From a bacterium (GTDB lineage: Bacteria > Bacteroidota > Bacteroidia > Flavobacteriales_D > Crocinitomicaceae), in NCBI GenBank assembly GCA_024742305.1, contig JANSYQ010000028.1:1-43004 (forward strand): a stretch of 43,004 nucleotides of DNA. Direction: 5' to 3'. The notes under the pieces were generated by a model. That model made no database searches, was not told the DNA's origin, and saw only the letters and a list, made by a program, of their open reading frames with translations. Positions 31,523 to 40,284 of the stretch are shown one piece after another (position 1 is the stretch's first letter; every line of letters starts with the position of its first letter). The position numbers and the translations under genes are program-made.

Positions 31523-32878
31523 ATGAATGTAACTCGTCAGGATGTAGATGCGTTGAACGCAAAACTTACGGTGGAAATCACACCAGCTGATTACGAAAAA
31601 AAGGTGAACGATACCTTGAACAACTATCGTAAAACAGCAAAAGTACCTGGATTCCGTCCGGGACACGTACCAATGGGCTTGGTGAAAAAGCAGTACGGAA
31701 AAGCAGTTCTCTCCGAAGAGCTGAACAAAGTCGTTAACCAGTCGCTACAAGAGTACATTACGGAAAACAATTTGGACCTTTTAGGAAACCCAATTCCAGT
31801 TGAAGGTGAGAACAGCTTCAAAGGAAGTTTCGATGATCCTGGTGATTTTGAATTTTACTACGACATCGCTTTGGCACCTGAAATCAATGTTCCTTTGTCA
31901 GGAAAGAACAAGTTCGATTACTTGAAAGTGAAAGTTGATGACGCTTTGATCGACAAGCAAATTGAAGATTTACGTCGCCGCTACGGAAAACTAGTTTCTG
32001 GTGAAGAAGTGGGGGAGAAAGACATGGTTTTGGCACAGTTCGTTGAATTGAATGATGACGAGTCTATTAAAGAAGGTGGAATTATGCACACTTCTACTGT
32101 TTCATTGGAGTTCGTTTCGAACGATAAAGTGAAAAAGTCTTTGATCGGTAAAAAAGTAGGAGACAAAATGGTGGTGAATCCAACAGATGTTTCCCGTGGA
32201 GGTGCTGACACAGCTGCTATGTTGGGCGTGAAAGAGGATGAGTTAGAAGGATTGTCGGATAAGTTCCAAATGACCATCAACGAAATCAAAGTAATGGAGT
32301 TGGCGGAATTGAACGAAGAGCTATTCGATAAGTTATTCGGTCCAGGAAAAGTAACGAGTGAGCAAGAACTACGCGATCAGGTGAAAAATGATTTGACGCA
32401 CATGTTCTCTAACGACTCAGATCGCATGCTTACGCGTTCTGTATACGACTCGCTTTTGGAGAAAACAGAAGTGGATTTACCGGACGAATTCTTGAAGCGT
32501 TGGATTCAAATGTCGAACGAGACAGAGATCACCATGGAGCAAATCGAAGCAGATTACGAAAACTACGCGAAAGGTTTGAAATGGCAGTTGATTCAAAGCG
32601 CAATCTTCAAAGCGAACGATATCAAGTTGGAAAACGATGAGGTGATCGAATACACGAAAGGGTTGTTAGCAAACAACTACGCGCAGTACGGAATGCCAGC
32701 TCCTGCAGATGAAGAGTTGACGCAATCGGCGATGCAAGTTCTACAAAACCGCGAGGAAGCGAACAAAGTGTACGATATGCTTGCTGAACAAAAATTGACC
32801 AAGTACTTCAAAGAGACTGTGAAGTTGAACGAGAAGGAAGTTGACTACGACAAATTCGCAGAATTAGCGTCGAACTAA
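31523..32878 (+). CDS. tig: Trigger factor
   Basis: This 451-aa ribosome-associated chaperone has the N-terminal ribosome-binding signature GFRPGHVP at about residues 43-50, following VTRQDVDALNAKL. The middle region (about 150-250) corresponds to the peptidyl-prolyl isomerase domain but looks degenerate, as often in this phylum. A helical C-terminal chaperone domain fills the rest (DQVKNDLTHMF, YDSLLEKTEVDLPDEFLKRW). It binds nascent chains at the ribosome exit. It is transcribed after tRNA-Leu and followed directly by an intrinsic terminator. Confidence 0.95.
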   Translation: MNVTRQDVDALNAKLTVEITPADYEKKVNDTLNNYRKTAKVPGFRPGHVPMGLVKKQYGKAVLSEELNKVVNQSLQEYITENNLDLLGNPIPVEGENSFKGSFDDPGDFEFYYDIALAPEINVPLSGKNKFDYLKVKVDDALIDKQIEDLRRRYGKLVSGEEVGEKDMVLAQFVELNDDESIKEGGIMHTSTVSLEFVSNDKVKKSLIGKKVGDKMVVNPTDVSRGGADTAAMLGVKEDELEGLSDKFQMTINEIKVMELAELNEELFDKLFGPGKVTSEQELRDQVKNDLTHMFSNDSDRMLTRSVYDSLLEKTEVDLPDEFLKRWIQMSNETEITMEQIEADYENYAKGLKWQLIQSAIFKANDIKLENDEVIEYTKGLLANNYAQYGMPAPADEELTQSAMQVLQNREEANKVYDMLAEQKLTKYFKETVKLNEKEVDYDKFAELASN

Positions 32879-32896
32879 GTCAAGTAAGAGATAATG

Positions 32897-32929
32897 AAAA
32901 GTCCCAGCAGTAACGTTGGGACTTTTTTT
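32897..32929 (+). terminator. Intrinsic terminator of tig
   Basis: AAAAGTCCCAGC (32897-32908) pairs with GTTGGGACTTTT (32915-32926) with one G-U wobble, loop AGTAAC, followed by a T-run to 32929. It begins 18 bp after the tig stop. Confidence 0.9.
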
Positions 32930-33085
32930 GTTCTTAAATATTGTGATTCAGTGAATTAATTCCTTTTTTTGTGCAAACAAATTCTACTACTGTAATCAAG
33001 TTTTCTTGTTCGAGTGGTGATTTTTACAGACGGAAAAATGTCACCTCGGTAATTGGACTTGATAACACTAACTAAATCACTCAAG

Positions 33086-35560
33086 ATGTCTAAACAACTT
33101 CTTTTACTCTCTTTCCTTATTGGGGCAACGGTGTCCTATGCACAAAATGTTGGAATCGGTACAAATACGCCGGACCAAAGCGCGAAACTTCAAATTGTCG
33201 ATGCAAACCGCGGACTCTTAATTCCTAATGTATCTATCGGGGATGTAAGTTTGGCAGCGCCCGTTGTGGCTCCAGCAACAGGATTGTTGGTTTGGAACAC
33301 GAATGCAGCGGTAACAGGTGGTAGCGGTACAGGGTATTACTATTGGGATGGTATCGAATGGATAAAGCTGGTGGTAGAATCTGACCTCGCAGGACTTGTT
33401 GATGCCGATGGTGATACAAGAGTGCAAGTCGAAGAAAGTCCCGATGAAGATATCATTCGATTCGATTTACAAGGCGTGGAACGCTTTGTGATGGATAGAG
33501 CAGTTCTGCATACACCCAATTCAGGTCGTTCGGTTTTTATTGGTGAAGAAGCAGGAGATGCCGATGACCTTTCTAATAATAACAATACAGCCATTGGATA
33601 TCAGTCCTTTACTTCTAGCGTAAACTCGGTGAACAATGTTTCCATCGGTTACCAGTCTCAAACGGCTGCCATTGGAGGAACAGGAAATGTTTCAGCAGGT
33701 TCTTTCTCAATGACAACCTTAACAACAGGTGACTACAACGTAGCTGTTGGTATGGCCGCCATGCGATTGACGACTACCGGTTCTTACAATACAGCTCTCG
33801 GGTCGGCTTCTCTATACGATAATACATCCGGGCAACGTAACATCTCAATCGGAACGGCATCCCTTGGGGATAATACCACAGGTAGTTACAACACAGCGAT
33901 TGGAATGCACGCGCTGAGAGAAAATCAAATCGCATCAGAAAATGTTGGGGTTGGTTATCAAGCCGGATACAACAACATACTCGGAGAAAGACTTACGGCC
34001 ATTGGAACACAATCTTTGTTCAATAGCACAGGAAATAACAACACGGCTGTTGGGCACCGAGCAGCCTACACAAATTCTACTGGATATGGAAACTCCGCTT
34101 TCGGGAATGCAGCAATGTATTCAACCACTTCGGGGTATGAAAATGTGGCTATCGGTGACAGCGCAATGTACAGTAATACAACTGGTTTTAGAAACATTGC
34201 TATTGGCCGCGGAGCTCTAGCTACCAACACAACCTCAGATTTTCTTGTGGCCATTGGATACAACGCTTTGAATCAAGCGACAGGCGGAGCGTATTACAAC
34301 GTGGCAGTTGGTGGGCGCTCCATGGAGTCACTAACTACTGGGGATTACAACACAGCAATGGGTTACCAAACCATGCAAGCTGCCACTACAGGACAGTACA
34401 ATGTTGCCATGGGGTACTACACTCTGTCTAACGTAACGACTGGTGGATACAATACCGCTATGGGCGTTCGCGCGCTTTTTGATAACACGACAGGAAGCTA
34501 CAATACTGGCTTGGGATATAACTCGGGATACGACAATATGGCGGGAACGTATAATACATCTGTCGGTTATAGAAGTTTGGAAGACAATGTGGATGGGTTG
34601 TATAATACGGCAATTGGAGCGATGGCTTTGGTGAATAGCGACCAATCCAATAATAATACTGCCGTTGGTTACTACACCTTGTACGATTTGAGCACAGGAA
34701 CGGATAATGCTGTACTAGGATATCGCGCAGCGGAGAATCTTACTACAGGTTATGATAACGTTGTGGTTGGTGCCTCTGCTTTCACTATTGCTACTACCGC
34801 GTATCAAAACGTTGCTATTGGTTACAACACAAATCCAGTGCTAACAGCCGGACATAACAATGTTTCTGTGGGAACATCTGCTAATGAAGATTTAACAACA
34901 GGAGATCATAACATTGCTGTTGGACGGAGAGCAGGAGATAACAACATTTCCGGAAATAGAAACACCACTGTCGGGTATTGGTCGGATTTCAATGCTGATG
35001 GATTCAACAACTCTTCCGCTTTTGGGTATAATTCCCGAATTACGGCATCTAACCAAGTTCGTGTCGGAATTACAACCACAACCAGTATCGGCGGATATGT
35101 TGGATGGACCAACCTGTCTGACGGAAGATTCAAGAAGAATGTTCAGGAAAATGTTGTTGGACTAGATTTTATTATGGGTTTGCGTCCAGTAACGTATCAT
35201 GTTGATTACAGTTCTCTAGACAAGTTTTTAGGAGTATCGGAACGTATGCAAAAAGACGATCCTGAGGGATATTCATCGTTGATTAATGAAAAATCTCAAG
35301 TAATTCAAAGCGGATTCATCGCGCAAGAGGTAGAGGCTTTGGTGAATCAAAACGGTTATGGATTTAACGGTGTAGATGCTCCAGAGAATGCTCTAGATCA
35401 CTACGGATTGCGTTACTCTGAGTTTGTGGTGCCATTAGTTAAAGCAACGCAGGAACAACAAGAAATAATTGAAAATCAGCAAGAGGCAATTGATTTGTTG
35501 CAGAAGCAACTGGATGAATTATCACGTCAAATGGAGCGTTTGAGCGAAGGGGAGAAGTAA
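33086..35560 (+). CDS. Secreted repeat protein with C-terminal S74 intramolecular chaperone domain
   Basis: I chose the ATG at 33086 because it opens directly into a signal peptide (MSKQLLLLSFL..., cleavage near SYA-Q); the upstream in-frame ATG at 33053 adds 11 odd residues. The 824-aa protein starts with NVGIGTNTPD, common in Bacteroidota fibre-like proteins. About 29 units of ~17 residues follow (about 165-665), each built on N-x-A-[IV]-G-Y and ending in TTG, similar to head repeats of trimeric adhesins. Then comes a Peptidase_S74 domain (LSDGRFKKNV with Ser/Lys of the autoprocessing site, GFIAQEVEALV, YSEFVVPLVKA) and a final coiled coil. S74 domains trimerise fibres and then cut themselves off. 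No T9SS domain is present. Confidence 0.85.
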   Translation: MSKQLLLLSFLIGATVSYAQNVGIGTNTPDQSAKLQIVDANRGLLIPNVSIGDVSLAAPVVAPATGLLVWNTNAAVTGGSGTGYYYWDGIEWIKLVVESDLAGLVDADGDTRVQVEESPDEDIIRFDLQGVERFVMDRAVLHTPNSGRSVFIGEEAGDADDLSNNNNTAIGYQSFTSSVNSVNNVSIGYQSQTAAIGGTGNVSAGSFSMTTLTTGDYNVAVGMAAMRLTTTGSYNTALGSASLYDNTSGQRNISIGTASLGDNTTGSYNTAIGMHALRENQIASENVGVGYQAGYNNILGERLTAIGTQSLFNSTGNNNTAVGHRAAYTNSTGYGNSAFGNAAMYSTTSGYENVAIGDSAMYSNTTGFRNIAIGRGALATNTTSDFLVAIGYNALNQATGGAYYNVAVGGRSMESLTTGDYNTAMGYQTMQAATTGQYNVAMGYYTLSNVTTGGYNTAMGVRALFDNTTGSYNTGLGYNSGYDNMAGTYNTSVGYRSLEDNVDGLYNTAIGAMALVNSDQSNNNTAVGYYTLYDLSTGTDNAVLGYRAAENLTTGYDNVVVGASAFTIATTAYQNVAIGYNTNPVLTAGHNNVSVGTSANEDLTTGDHNIAVGRRAGDNNISGNRNTTVGYWSDFNADGFNNSSAFGYNSRITASNQVRVGITTTTSIGGYVGWTNLSDGRFKKNVQENVVGLDFIMGLRPVTYHVDYSSLDKFLGVSERMQKDDPEGYSSLINEKSQVIQSGFIAQEVEALVNQNGYGFNGVDAPENALDHYGLRYSEFVVPLVKATQEQQEIIENQQEAIDLLQKQLDELSRQMERLSEGEK

Positions 35561-35656
35561 TCCTCAGCTTTAATTTGTCGTACGAATAATTATTGAGGAA
35601 ACTTAATGTACATGGGCTATTAGCATGCTGAATGAAGGTCGTGAATCACGAACAGA

Positions 35657-35688
35657 TTTCACTTTATGTTTTATTTTCGATAGTTTTG
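35657..35688 (+). promoter_or_regulatory. Candidate promoter of the gene at 35714
   Basis: TTTC (35657-35660) and TAGTTTTG (35681-35688) are 20 bp apart, close to the TTTG-N19/20-TAnnTTTG consensus. The -7 box lies 25 bp before the ATG. Confidence 0.5.
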
Positions 35689-35713
35689 AATCAAATCAAA
35701 TTAACCAAACACC

Positions 35714-36310
35714 ATGAAAAACTTACTATTACTGTCAATGCTTTTGATCACCTCTCTGTCATTTTCTCAAGAGAGTTTGGTGTTGCATCTAGTTGATGGG
35801 GGAGAAGTAACTGTAGAAGGTTATCTTATAAGTAATCAAACGACTTATACGTTTCAAACAAGCAGTGGAAAAGATGAAAAAATCAAGAAGAGAGATGTAA
35901 AGGCTATTTCGAGAGATGGAATGATAGGGATCGCAAGTCTTCCAATTACAGGTATGGGAACCTTGACCAAGGTACGTATCGTATTGTATTCCGATGATTA
36001 TGTTTTGGGGGCTTTGGATAGTGAAGATTATACTTGGTTCTATGTTTGGGATCGTGAGTGGAATATAATTGAAAAGAAATTAGATGTGCACCAAGTTTCT
36101 TTCCCAAAAGGAAAGGCTAAGAGACAAGCAGAGGAGAACGTGGAGAACATTAATAAAGTGGCAGAATATTTCTCTGGATGTGATGAAGCCTTTGAGAAAA
36201 TGAAAGAAAACGTTGGGGAGTACAACGACTTTCAAAACGACTTAATGGTTATAAATTGTGGAGCAGAACGAGACTTGCAACTTGAAGATTTTGATAGTTT
36301 ATATGAATAA
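35714..36310 (+). CDS. Small secreted protein of unknown function
   Basis: This 198-aa protein has a clean Sec signal peptide (KNLLLLSMLLITSLSFS, cleavage before QES). The mature N-terminal part (about 20-75) has a small beta-domain reading LHLVDGGEVTVEGYL, YTFQTSSGKDEKIKKRDVKAI, reminiscent of short Sm-like or SH3-like folds in other secreted Bacteroidota proteins. The C-terminal half is helical and charged. I do not recognise a named family. It has its own probable promoter and terminator, so it seems to be a single-gene unit. Confidence 0.7.
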   Translation: MKNLLLLSMLLITSLSFSQESLVLHLVDGGEVTVEGYLISNQTTYTFQTSSGKDEKIKKRDVKAISRDGMIGIASLPITGMGTLTKVRIVLYSDDYVLGALDSEDYTWFYVWDREWNIIEKKLDVHQVSFPKGKAKRQAEENVENINKVAEYFSGCDEAFEKMKENVGEYNDFQNDLMVINCGAERDLQLEDFDSLYE

Positions 36311-36322
36311 ATACGGTTCGAC

Positions 36323-36357
36323 AAAGCTCTAGTTTCTTCAAGCTGGAGCTTTTCTTT
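36323..36357 (+). terminator. Intrinsic terminator of the gene at 35714
   Basis: AAAGCTCTAG (36323-36332) pairs with CTGGAGCTTT (36343-36352) with one T-G wobble, followed by a T-rich tail. It begins 12 bp after the stop. Confidence 0.8.
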
Positions 36358-36385
36358 TTTATTTCTGTGCCGTGACCATATAGAC

Positions 36386-37117
36386 ATGAAACAAACGGTT
36401 AAAAAGCTGCTTCCTTCTTGGGTTTTGGATCGCTGGATGAAACTTCAGTATCAACGAAAGAGTTCCGTCTATCAAAATCGTGACATTAACCAAGTTTTCA
36501 CGGAGATTTACGAAAAGAATCGTTGGAAGGATAACGAAACGGTTTCGGGTCAGGGTTCAACTTTGACTCAAATGCAACCAATCATTCCGGCAATCGAAGA
36601 AGCGTTTGCTACACTGGAAGTTAAAACTATTTTAGACATTCCTTGTGGCGATTTCAACTGGATGCAACACGTGAACCTCGAGGGAATTGATTACCGCGGT
36701 GCGGACATCGTTGTGGATTTAATAAATCAAAATCAAGCAAAATTTGGAGCCGAGAACATTCATTTTTCTCATCTTGATATAACAAAAGATCAATTACCAA
36801 AATCCGACTTGATACTCAACAAAGATTGCTTTATTCACTTTTCGTACGCGCATATTTATCAAGCCTTACAACGAATCAAAGAAAGTGAATCTCGTTATTT
36901 GATGGGGACTACGTACACCAATCAAACATTGAATTTTGATATCACCACAGGCGATTGGCGACCGTTAAATTTTCAAATTGGGCCTTTCTATTTCCCCAAA
37001 CCAATACTATCCATCACTGAATATTGTGAGCAGCACCTGACAAAAGCACAAAAAGGAAAATCCTTGGTAATTTGGGAAATACAAAAAATTAAATTATCGG
37101 AAAACGGTTATGAATGA
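36386..37117 (+). CDS. Class I SAM-dependent methyltransferase
   Basis: This 243-aa protein has a Rossmann-type methyltransferase core. Motif I is ILDIPCGDFNWM (about 90-101), followed by an acidic strand end (YRGADIVVDLI), a NIHFSHLDIT strand and motif DLILNKDCFIHF. The N-terminal ~70 residues are basic and helical, with an RWKDNETVSGQGS segment seen in methyltransferases of capsule and glycan clusters. The substrate is unknown. It is convergent with the lipid-like operon and overlaps the end of its last gene by 10 bp, so the two cannot both be extended. Confidence 0.85.
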   Translation: MKQTVKKLLPSWVLDRWMKLQYQRKSSVYQNRDINQVFTEIYEKNRWKDNETVSGQGSTLTQMQPIIPAIEEAFATLEVKTILDIPCGDFNWMQHVNLEGIDYRGADIVVDLINQNQAKFGAENIHFSHLDITKDQLPKSDLILNKDCFIHFSYAHIYQALQRIKESESRYLMGTTYTNQTLNFDITTGDWRPLNFQIGPFYFPKPILSITEYCEQHLTKAQKGKSLVIWEIQKIKLSENGYE

Positions 37118-38601
37118 AGGCGGTTTTTCAGCGCCGGATAGTCAATCTTTGAATTGTGTCTTGGGTCCCTTGGGATGTCCAAAATTTTGATTTCATCGTA
37201 CGGGAATTCCAGTTGCTGCTCTCGAACGGTTTCAGGTGAAATAGAACCCTCGATAGTCAGAATCAATTTCGAGTTCACCTTGAGCAAGGTCCCCATGATC
37301 ACCCCCGGAATTTGTTGCAAGCGATTTTCAATGATAAATGGAGAAAGAATGGCTTCTTCGTGTTCAATGAGCTGCTGACATCGCCCCGTAAGGTGAAGCT
37401 GTTCATTTGACAGAAATCCGGAATCACCTGTTCGGTGCCAAATCGTATCCCCACAAACTATCTTGTTCTTCTTGAATGCTTCGTCGTTGTTGAAATAACG
37501 CTTCAATACATGTGGTCCCGCAACGATAATTTCTCCAATGGCTCCATCTTCCTTGGTAAGAGCATCGAGATCTTCACTCGTCGCGGTAGGAATGGCGCCT
37601 TCGCTAATGGAAATTATACGTAATTCGGTTTTATGATATACATGTCCAACGGGCAAACCGTCAGACAATTCGGCTTCTTTACTAACGAGTTCTTTGGCTT
37701 CAATAGAACTTATAGGTTCTGATTCTGTTGATCCGTAAACAATGTTTACTTGTGCATTCGAAAATGCGTTCAAGAGAGTTTTCGCCTGATTAGGGAACAC
37801 AGGAGCGCCGCCGGTGAACACTTTTTCGATTCCATCAAACACAGTGGAGTTGGAGGTTTTTTTTGCAAGTTGCTCCACGACGAAAGGTGAAGCGGTAATT
37901 CTGTTGACTTTGTGCTGTTGAATTTGATGAACCAATTTTTCGGACTCCATCGTTTCCGGTTTCGACATTTTGAAGTCGGCGATAACAGAAGTGCAGCCAA
38001 CTCCGAGGTTTACAAACAGTACAATCGGCAAGACAGGCATGTCGACATCCTCGGGTTTTGGATCAATTTCGTCAATTAATGCGTCGAACTGCTCTTTCAA
38101 AAATCCATGTGTTCGATCGGCTGCTTTGGGTCTTCCAGTACTACCAGTAGTAAAGGTGATCAGCGCAGAGTCATCGTCGGAAACTATCGTAATGGGTTCC
38201 TTTCCCGAATTTTTTTTCTTCATGGATAGTTTGATCGGGATACGACGTAGCTCTTTTGAAAACCATGCGAATATTCGTGCTTTGGGGATGCCGATGAACC
38301 CTTTACAATCCGCGATTTCACAACACAGTTCCAATCGTTTTTTATTAACCCAAGCATCCAAGAAAACGGCCGTAGCTCCGCAATAGAACAAAGCCAAGAC
38401 GATTCGGTAAAGATCCACACTCATCGGAACAAAAACCAGCACTCGGTCTCCCTTTTGTATACCTTTGCTTTTGAAATATGCAGCTGTTTCCAACACATCT
38501 CTTTGAAGTTCTTCATACGTGATGCTTTGCTTAGGGTCAATGATGGCCAGGCGCTCTGGATACGTTTTGGCGGCATCAAGAAAAAGTTGAGAAATATTCA
38601 T
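37108..38601 (-). CDS. OleC-like acyl-adenylate/CoA ligase (ANL superfamily)
   Basis: This 497-aa AMP-forming ligase is the last gene of the five-gene operon, overlapping its neighbour by 4 bp (ATGA). The nucleotide loop is FTTGSTGRPKA, the adenine/aromatic motif YGSTESEPIS, the hinge HRTGDSGF and the C-terminal catalytic Lys485 in NSKIDYP. The segments VLPIVLFVNLGVGCTS and FTGGAPVFPNQ resemble the OleC / fatty-acid ligase branch more than typical acyl-CoA synthetases. It probably activates a fatty or hydroxy-fatty acid as an adenylate. Whether it makes a thioester, an amide precursor or a beta-lactone cannot be told. No oleA, oleB or oleD lies in the window. Confidence 0.85.
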   Translation of the reverse strand: MNISQLFLDAAKTYPERLAIIDPKQSITYEELQRDVLETAAYFKSKGIQKGDRVLVFVPMSVDLYRIVLALFYCGATAVFLDAWVNKKRLELCCEIADCKGFIGIPKARIFAWFSKELRRIPIKLSMKKKNSGKEPITIVSDDDSALITFTTGSTGRPKAADRTHGFLKEQFDALIDEIDPKPEDVDMPVLPIVLFVNLGVGCTSVIADFKMSKPETMESEKLVHQIQQHKVNRITASPFVVEQLAKKTSNSTVFDGIEKVFTGGAPVFPNQAKTLLNAFSNAQVNIVYGSTESEPISSIEAKELVSKEAELSDGLPVGHVYHKTELRIISISEGAIPTATSEDLDALTKEDGAIGEIIVAGPHVLKRYFNNDEAFKKNKIVCGDTIWHRTGDSGFLSNEQLHLTGRCQQLIEHEEAILSPFIIENRLQQIPGVIMGTLLKVNSKLILTIEGSISPETVREQQLEFPYDEIKILDIPRDPRHNSKIDYPALKNRLHS

Positions 38602-39614
38602 AGGCTCATTCCGTATAGCGAGTAGGATTTGTAATGGTCTCCCTCATAATTATTGGAGATGCTCACTGAGTTGTTGTCGTGGATCATTAGTGCGTGAATC
38701 ACTCTTTGAAAATTGCGTTTGGCAGCAATTTGATAGGTTTTCCCAGCCAAATACGAACCAATCCCACGGAAGGGCGTGTCTTTTTTTCTTGCAAGCGACT
38801 TGATAATTAACGTCTTTCCGGAAGCGTCTAAATAATCAGGAATGGAGAAGGAGATCGCTTGAATTTCACCATTTTGATCTTCCACCACCCAAATGAGTTC
38901 AGGATCGAAGTATTTTTTCAACGATGCATACTTCTTTACGAAGTCATCTTCTGCTATCGGTGTGAACAAGAAATTTTCCTGAAACGCCTCGTTATTGAAT
39001 TTCGCAAGTTTTCGGAGGTCGTTTTCAAGGTCGTTAAGGTCCAGTGATCGAAAAACTGCACCATTTTCATTGTAGCGATCTTCCCATTGTGTGATACGCT
39101 CATCATTGAAGACCAATTGCGTATCGAGGTTGGAAATGTAGTTTGAAATCGTCTCGAATCCACAATTTTGCCATAGCTTTCCGTAATAATCGTGGTGATA
39201 CGGTTCCATGAAAAAGTTCGCATGCTCGTTGTGGTCGCTAAATCGGTAGTTGTTCCAAGTCGATCCTTCCATGGGGCCTATCACATATTCAAAGCCCAAT
39301 GATTTACCAACTTTCACCACTTCGTTCAATAGAAATTGAGCCGCTTCTTGATCGTTTATACTTTCAAAACTCCCAATGGTACAGGCTTTTTTCTGCTGGA
39401 AACTTAATCCAGGTTTTACATAAAGCGCACAACGTGCAATCGGAAGATCATCCTCCAACAACACGAAACAATTGTTCAAATGCTCTGATGGAACCGGATC
39501 ATGCCCCAAAATGAAACGTTGACTTTCCTTGGAGTAAAGGCGTTTTGGGACATCTTCAAAATGATGAAAGTCACCTTGATTAGGAAGAGTAGATATAAGT
39601 TGAAAATTACGCAT
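38598..39614 (-). CDS. GNAT-like acyltransferase
   Basis: This 338-aa protein has two GNAT-like halves: the first (about 45-165) with FVLLEDDLPIARCALYV and YVIGPMEGSTWNNYRF, the second (about 220-335) with LIWVVEDQNGEIQAISF, KSLARKKDTPFRGIGSYL (acyl-CoA pyrophosphate-type loop) and IHDNNSVSISNNY. It resembles the uncharacterised YghO-type acyltransferase-like proteins. It would transfer an acyl group to an amine or hydroxyl. It overlaps the kinase gene by 8 bp and the ligase gene by 4 bp, so a shared pathway is very likely: the ligase may supply the acyl donor. Confidence 0.75.
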   Translation of the reverse strand: MRNFQLISTLPNQGDFHHFEDVPKRLYSKESQRFILGHDPVPSEHLNNCFVLLEDDLPIARCALYVKPGLSFQQKKACTIGSFESINDQEAAQFLLNEVVKVGKSLGFEYVIGPMEGSTWNNYRFSDHNEHANFFMEPYHHDYYGKLWQNCGFETISNYISNLDTQLVFNDERITQWEDRYNENGAVFRSLDLNDLENDLRKLAKFNNEAFQENFLFTPIAEDDFVKKYASLKKYFDPELIWVVEDQNGEIQAISFSIPDYLDASGKTLIIKSLARKKDTPFRGIGSYLAGKTYQIAAKRNFQRVIHALMIHDNNSVSISNNYEGDHYKSYSLYGMSL

Positions 39615-40284
39615 AGTTTAAGAAGTATTCAGCAATCATCAAAACAACCGTAGCTGCGAATGGGATGGTAAAGTTATCGTATCCACCGTGAGAAATTCCT
39701 TCCGCAAAAGTGGTGCAAATCGAGAGGGCGAAACCGATAACCACGGCATGAATGAAGGAGTATTGCTCCAAGCCAATTAAAAATGCAAACGAAAGTACAA
39801 ACGCCGCAACTGCAAATCCGAGTGATCCGCTAAGTGTCTTTTTTTGTCGGAAGACAATGTAGGGTTTGTACGGATACTTTTGTCCAACATACGCTGCTAC
39901 CGGATCACATAGTGCCAAGGTTAAAATAGGAATGTAGTACAGCGCGAAATTATCGAAGTAGTTGTAGTTCAGGAAACAACCGTATACAATAATAGGGTAG
40001 AGGATGCTCCCAGTGGTTTTTCGCTTCACGGCGTTGATCGATGGCAATAACTTCAGTGGCCAACTGGCGATCAAAATCAATAAGAAACTTGCGCATAACG
40101 CTAGTACGGACCAATGATTTTCTAGCATCGGCGGAAAGAGGAGCGTTAAAATACCTGTCGATATGTGGACAATCTTGCGTGTAACCTCCGCATGATAATT
40201 GAAGCGATGATACAACAACTCAGCCACTGCAAACAGGACCAAAAACGCTGTCCCTAAAACCCCTATGTTAATCCAATTTGTCAC
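39607..40284 (-). CDS. CTP-dependent lipid alcohol kinase-like membrane protein (SEC59/DGK1/VTE5 family)
   Basis: This 225-aa protein with about seven membrane helices starts at GTG, overlapping the upstream stop (GTGA). Family signatures are RKIVHISTGIL (first loop), CDPVAAYVGQ, RQKKTLSGSLG and EGISHGGYDNFTIPF, as in dolichol kinase, yeast diacylglycerol kinase Dgk1 and phytol kinase VTE5, which use CTP. It may phosphorylate diacylglycerol or a polyprenol, or handle CDP-activated lipids; automated annotation often calls such genes phosphatidate cytidylyltransferase. It is third in the operon, between the BtaA-like and acyltransferase genes. Confidence 0.85.
   Translation of the reverse strand: MTNWINIGVLGTAFLVLFAVAELLYHRFNYHAEVTRKIVHISTGILTLLFPPMLENHWSVLALCASFLLILIASWPLKLLPSINAVKRKTTGSILYPIIVYGCFLNYNYFDNFALYYIPILTLALCDPVAAYVGQKYPYKPYIVFRQKKTLSGSLGFAVAAFVLSFAFLIGLEQYSFIHAVVIGFALSICTTFAEGISHGGYDNFTIPFAATVVLMIAEYFLNYA

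Noticed and set aside
33580-35090. Nucleotide tandem repeat region
   Set aside because: The periodicity (~51 bp) is explained by the ~17-aa protein repeats of the coding sequence, with strong third-position divergence.
33086-35560. Prophage tail-fibre gene
   Set aside because: The S74 domain is phage-like, but the protein has a Sec signal peptide and no phage gene lies near it; neighbours are tig, tRNA-Leu and housekeeping-type genes.
35561-35599. Terminator after the repeat-protein gene
   Set aside because: TCCTCA and TGAGGA could pair across a 27-nt loop with a small inner palindrome, but the arms are short and no T-run follows.
38859-39223. Short ORFs on both strands within the acyltransferase gene
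   Set aside because: They are out-of-frame shadows of the GNAT-like coding sequence with no start context or motif of their own.
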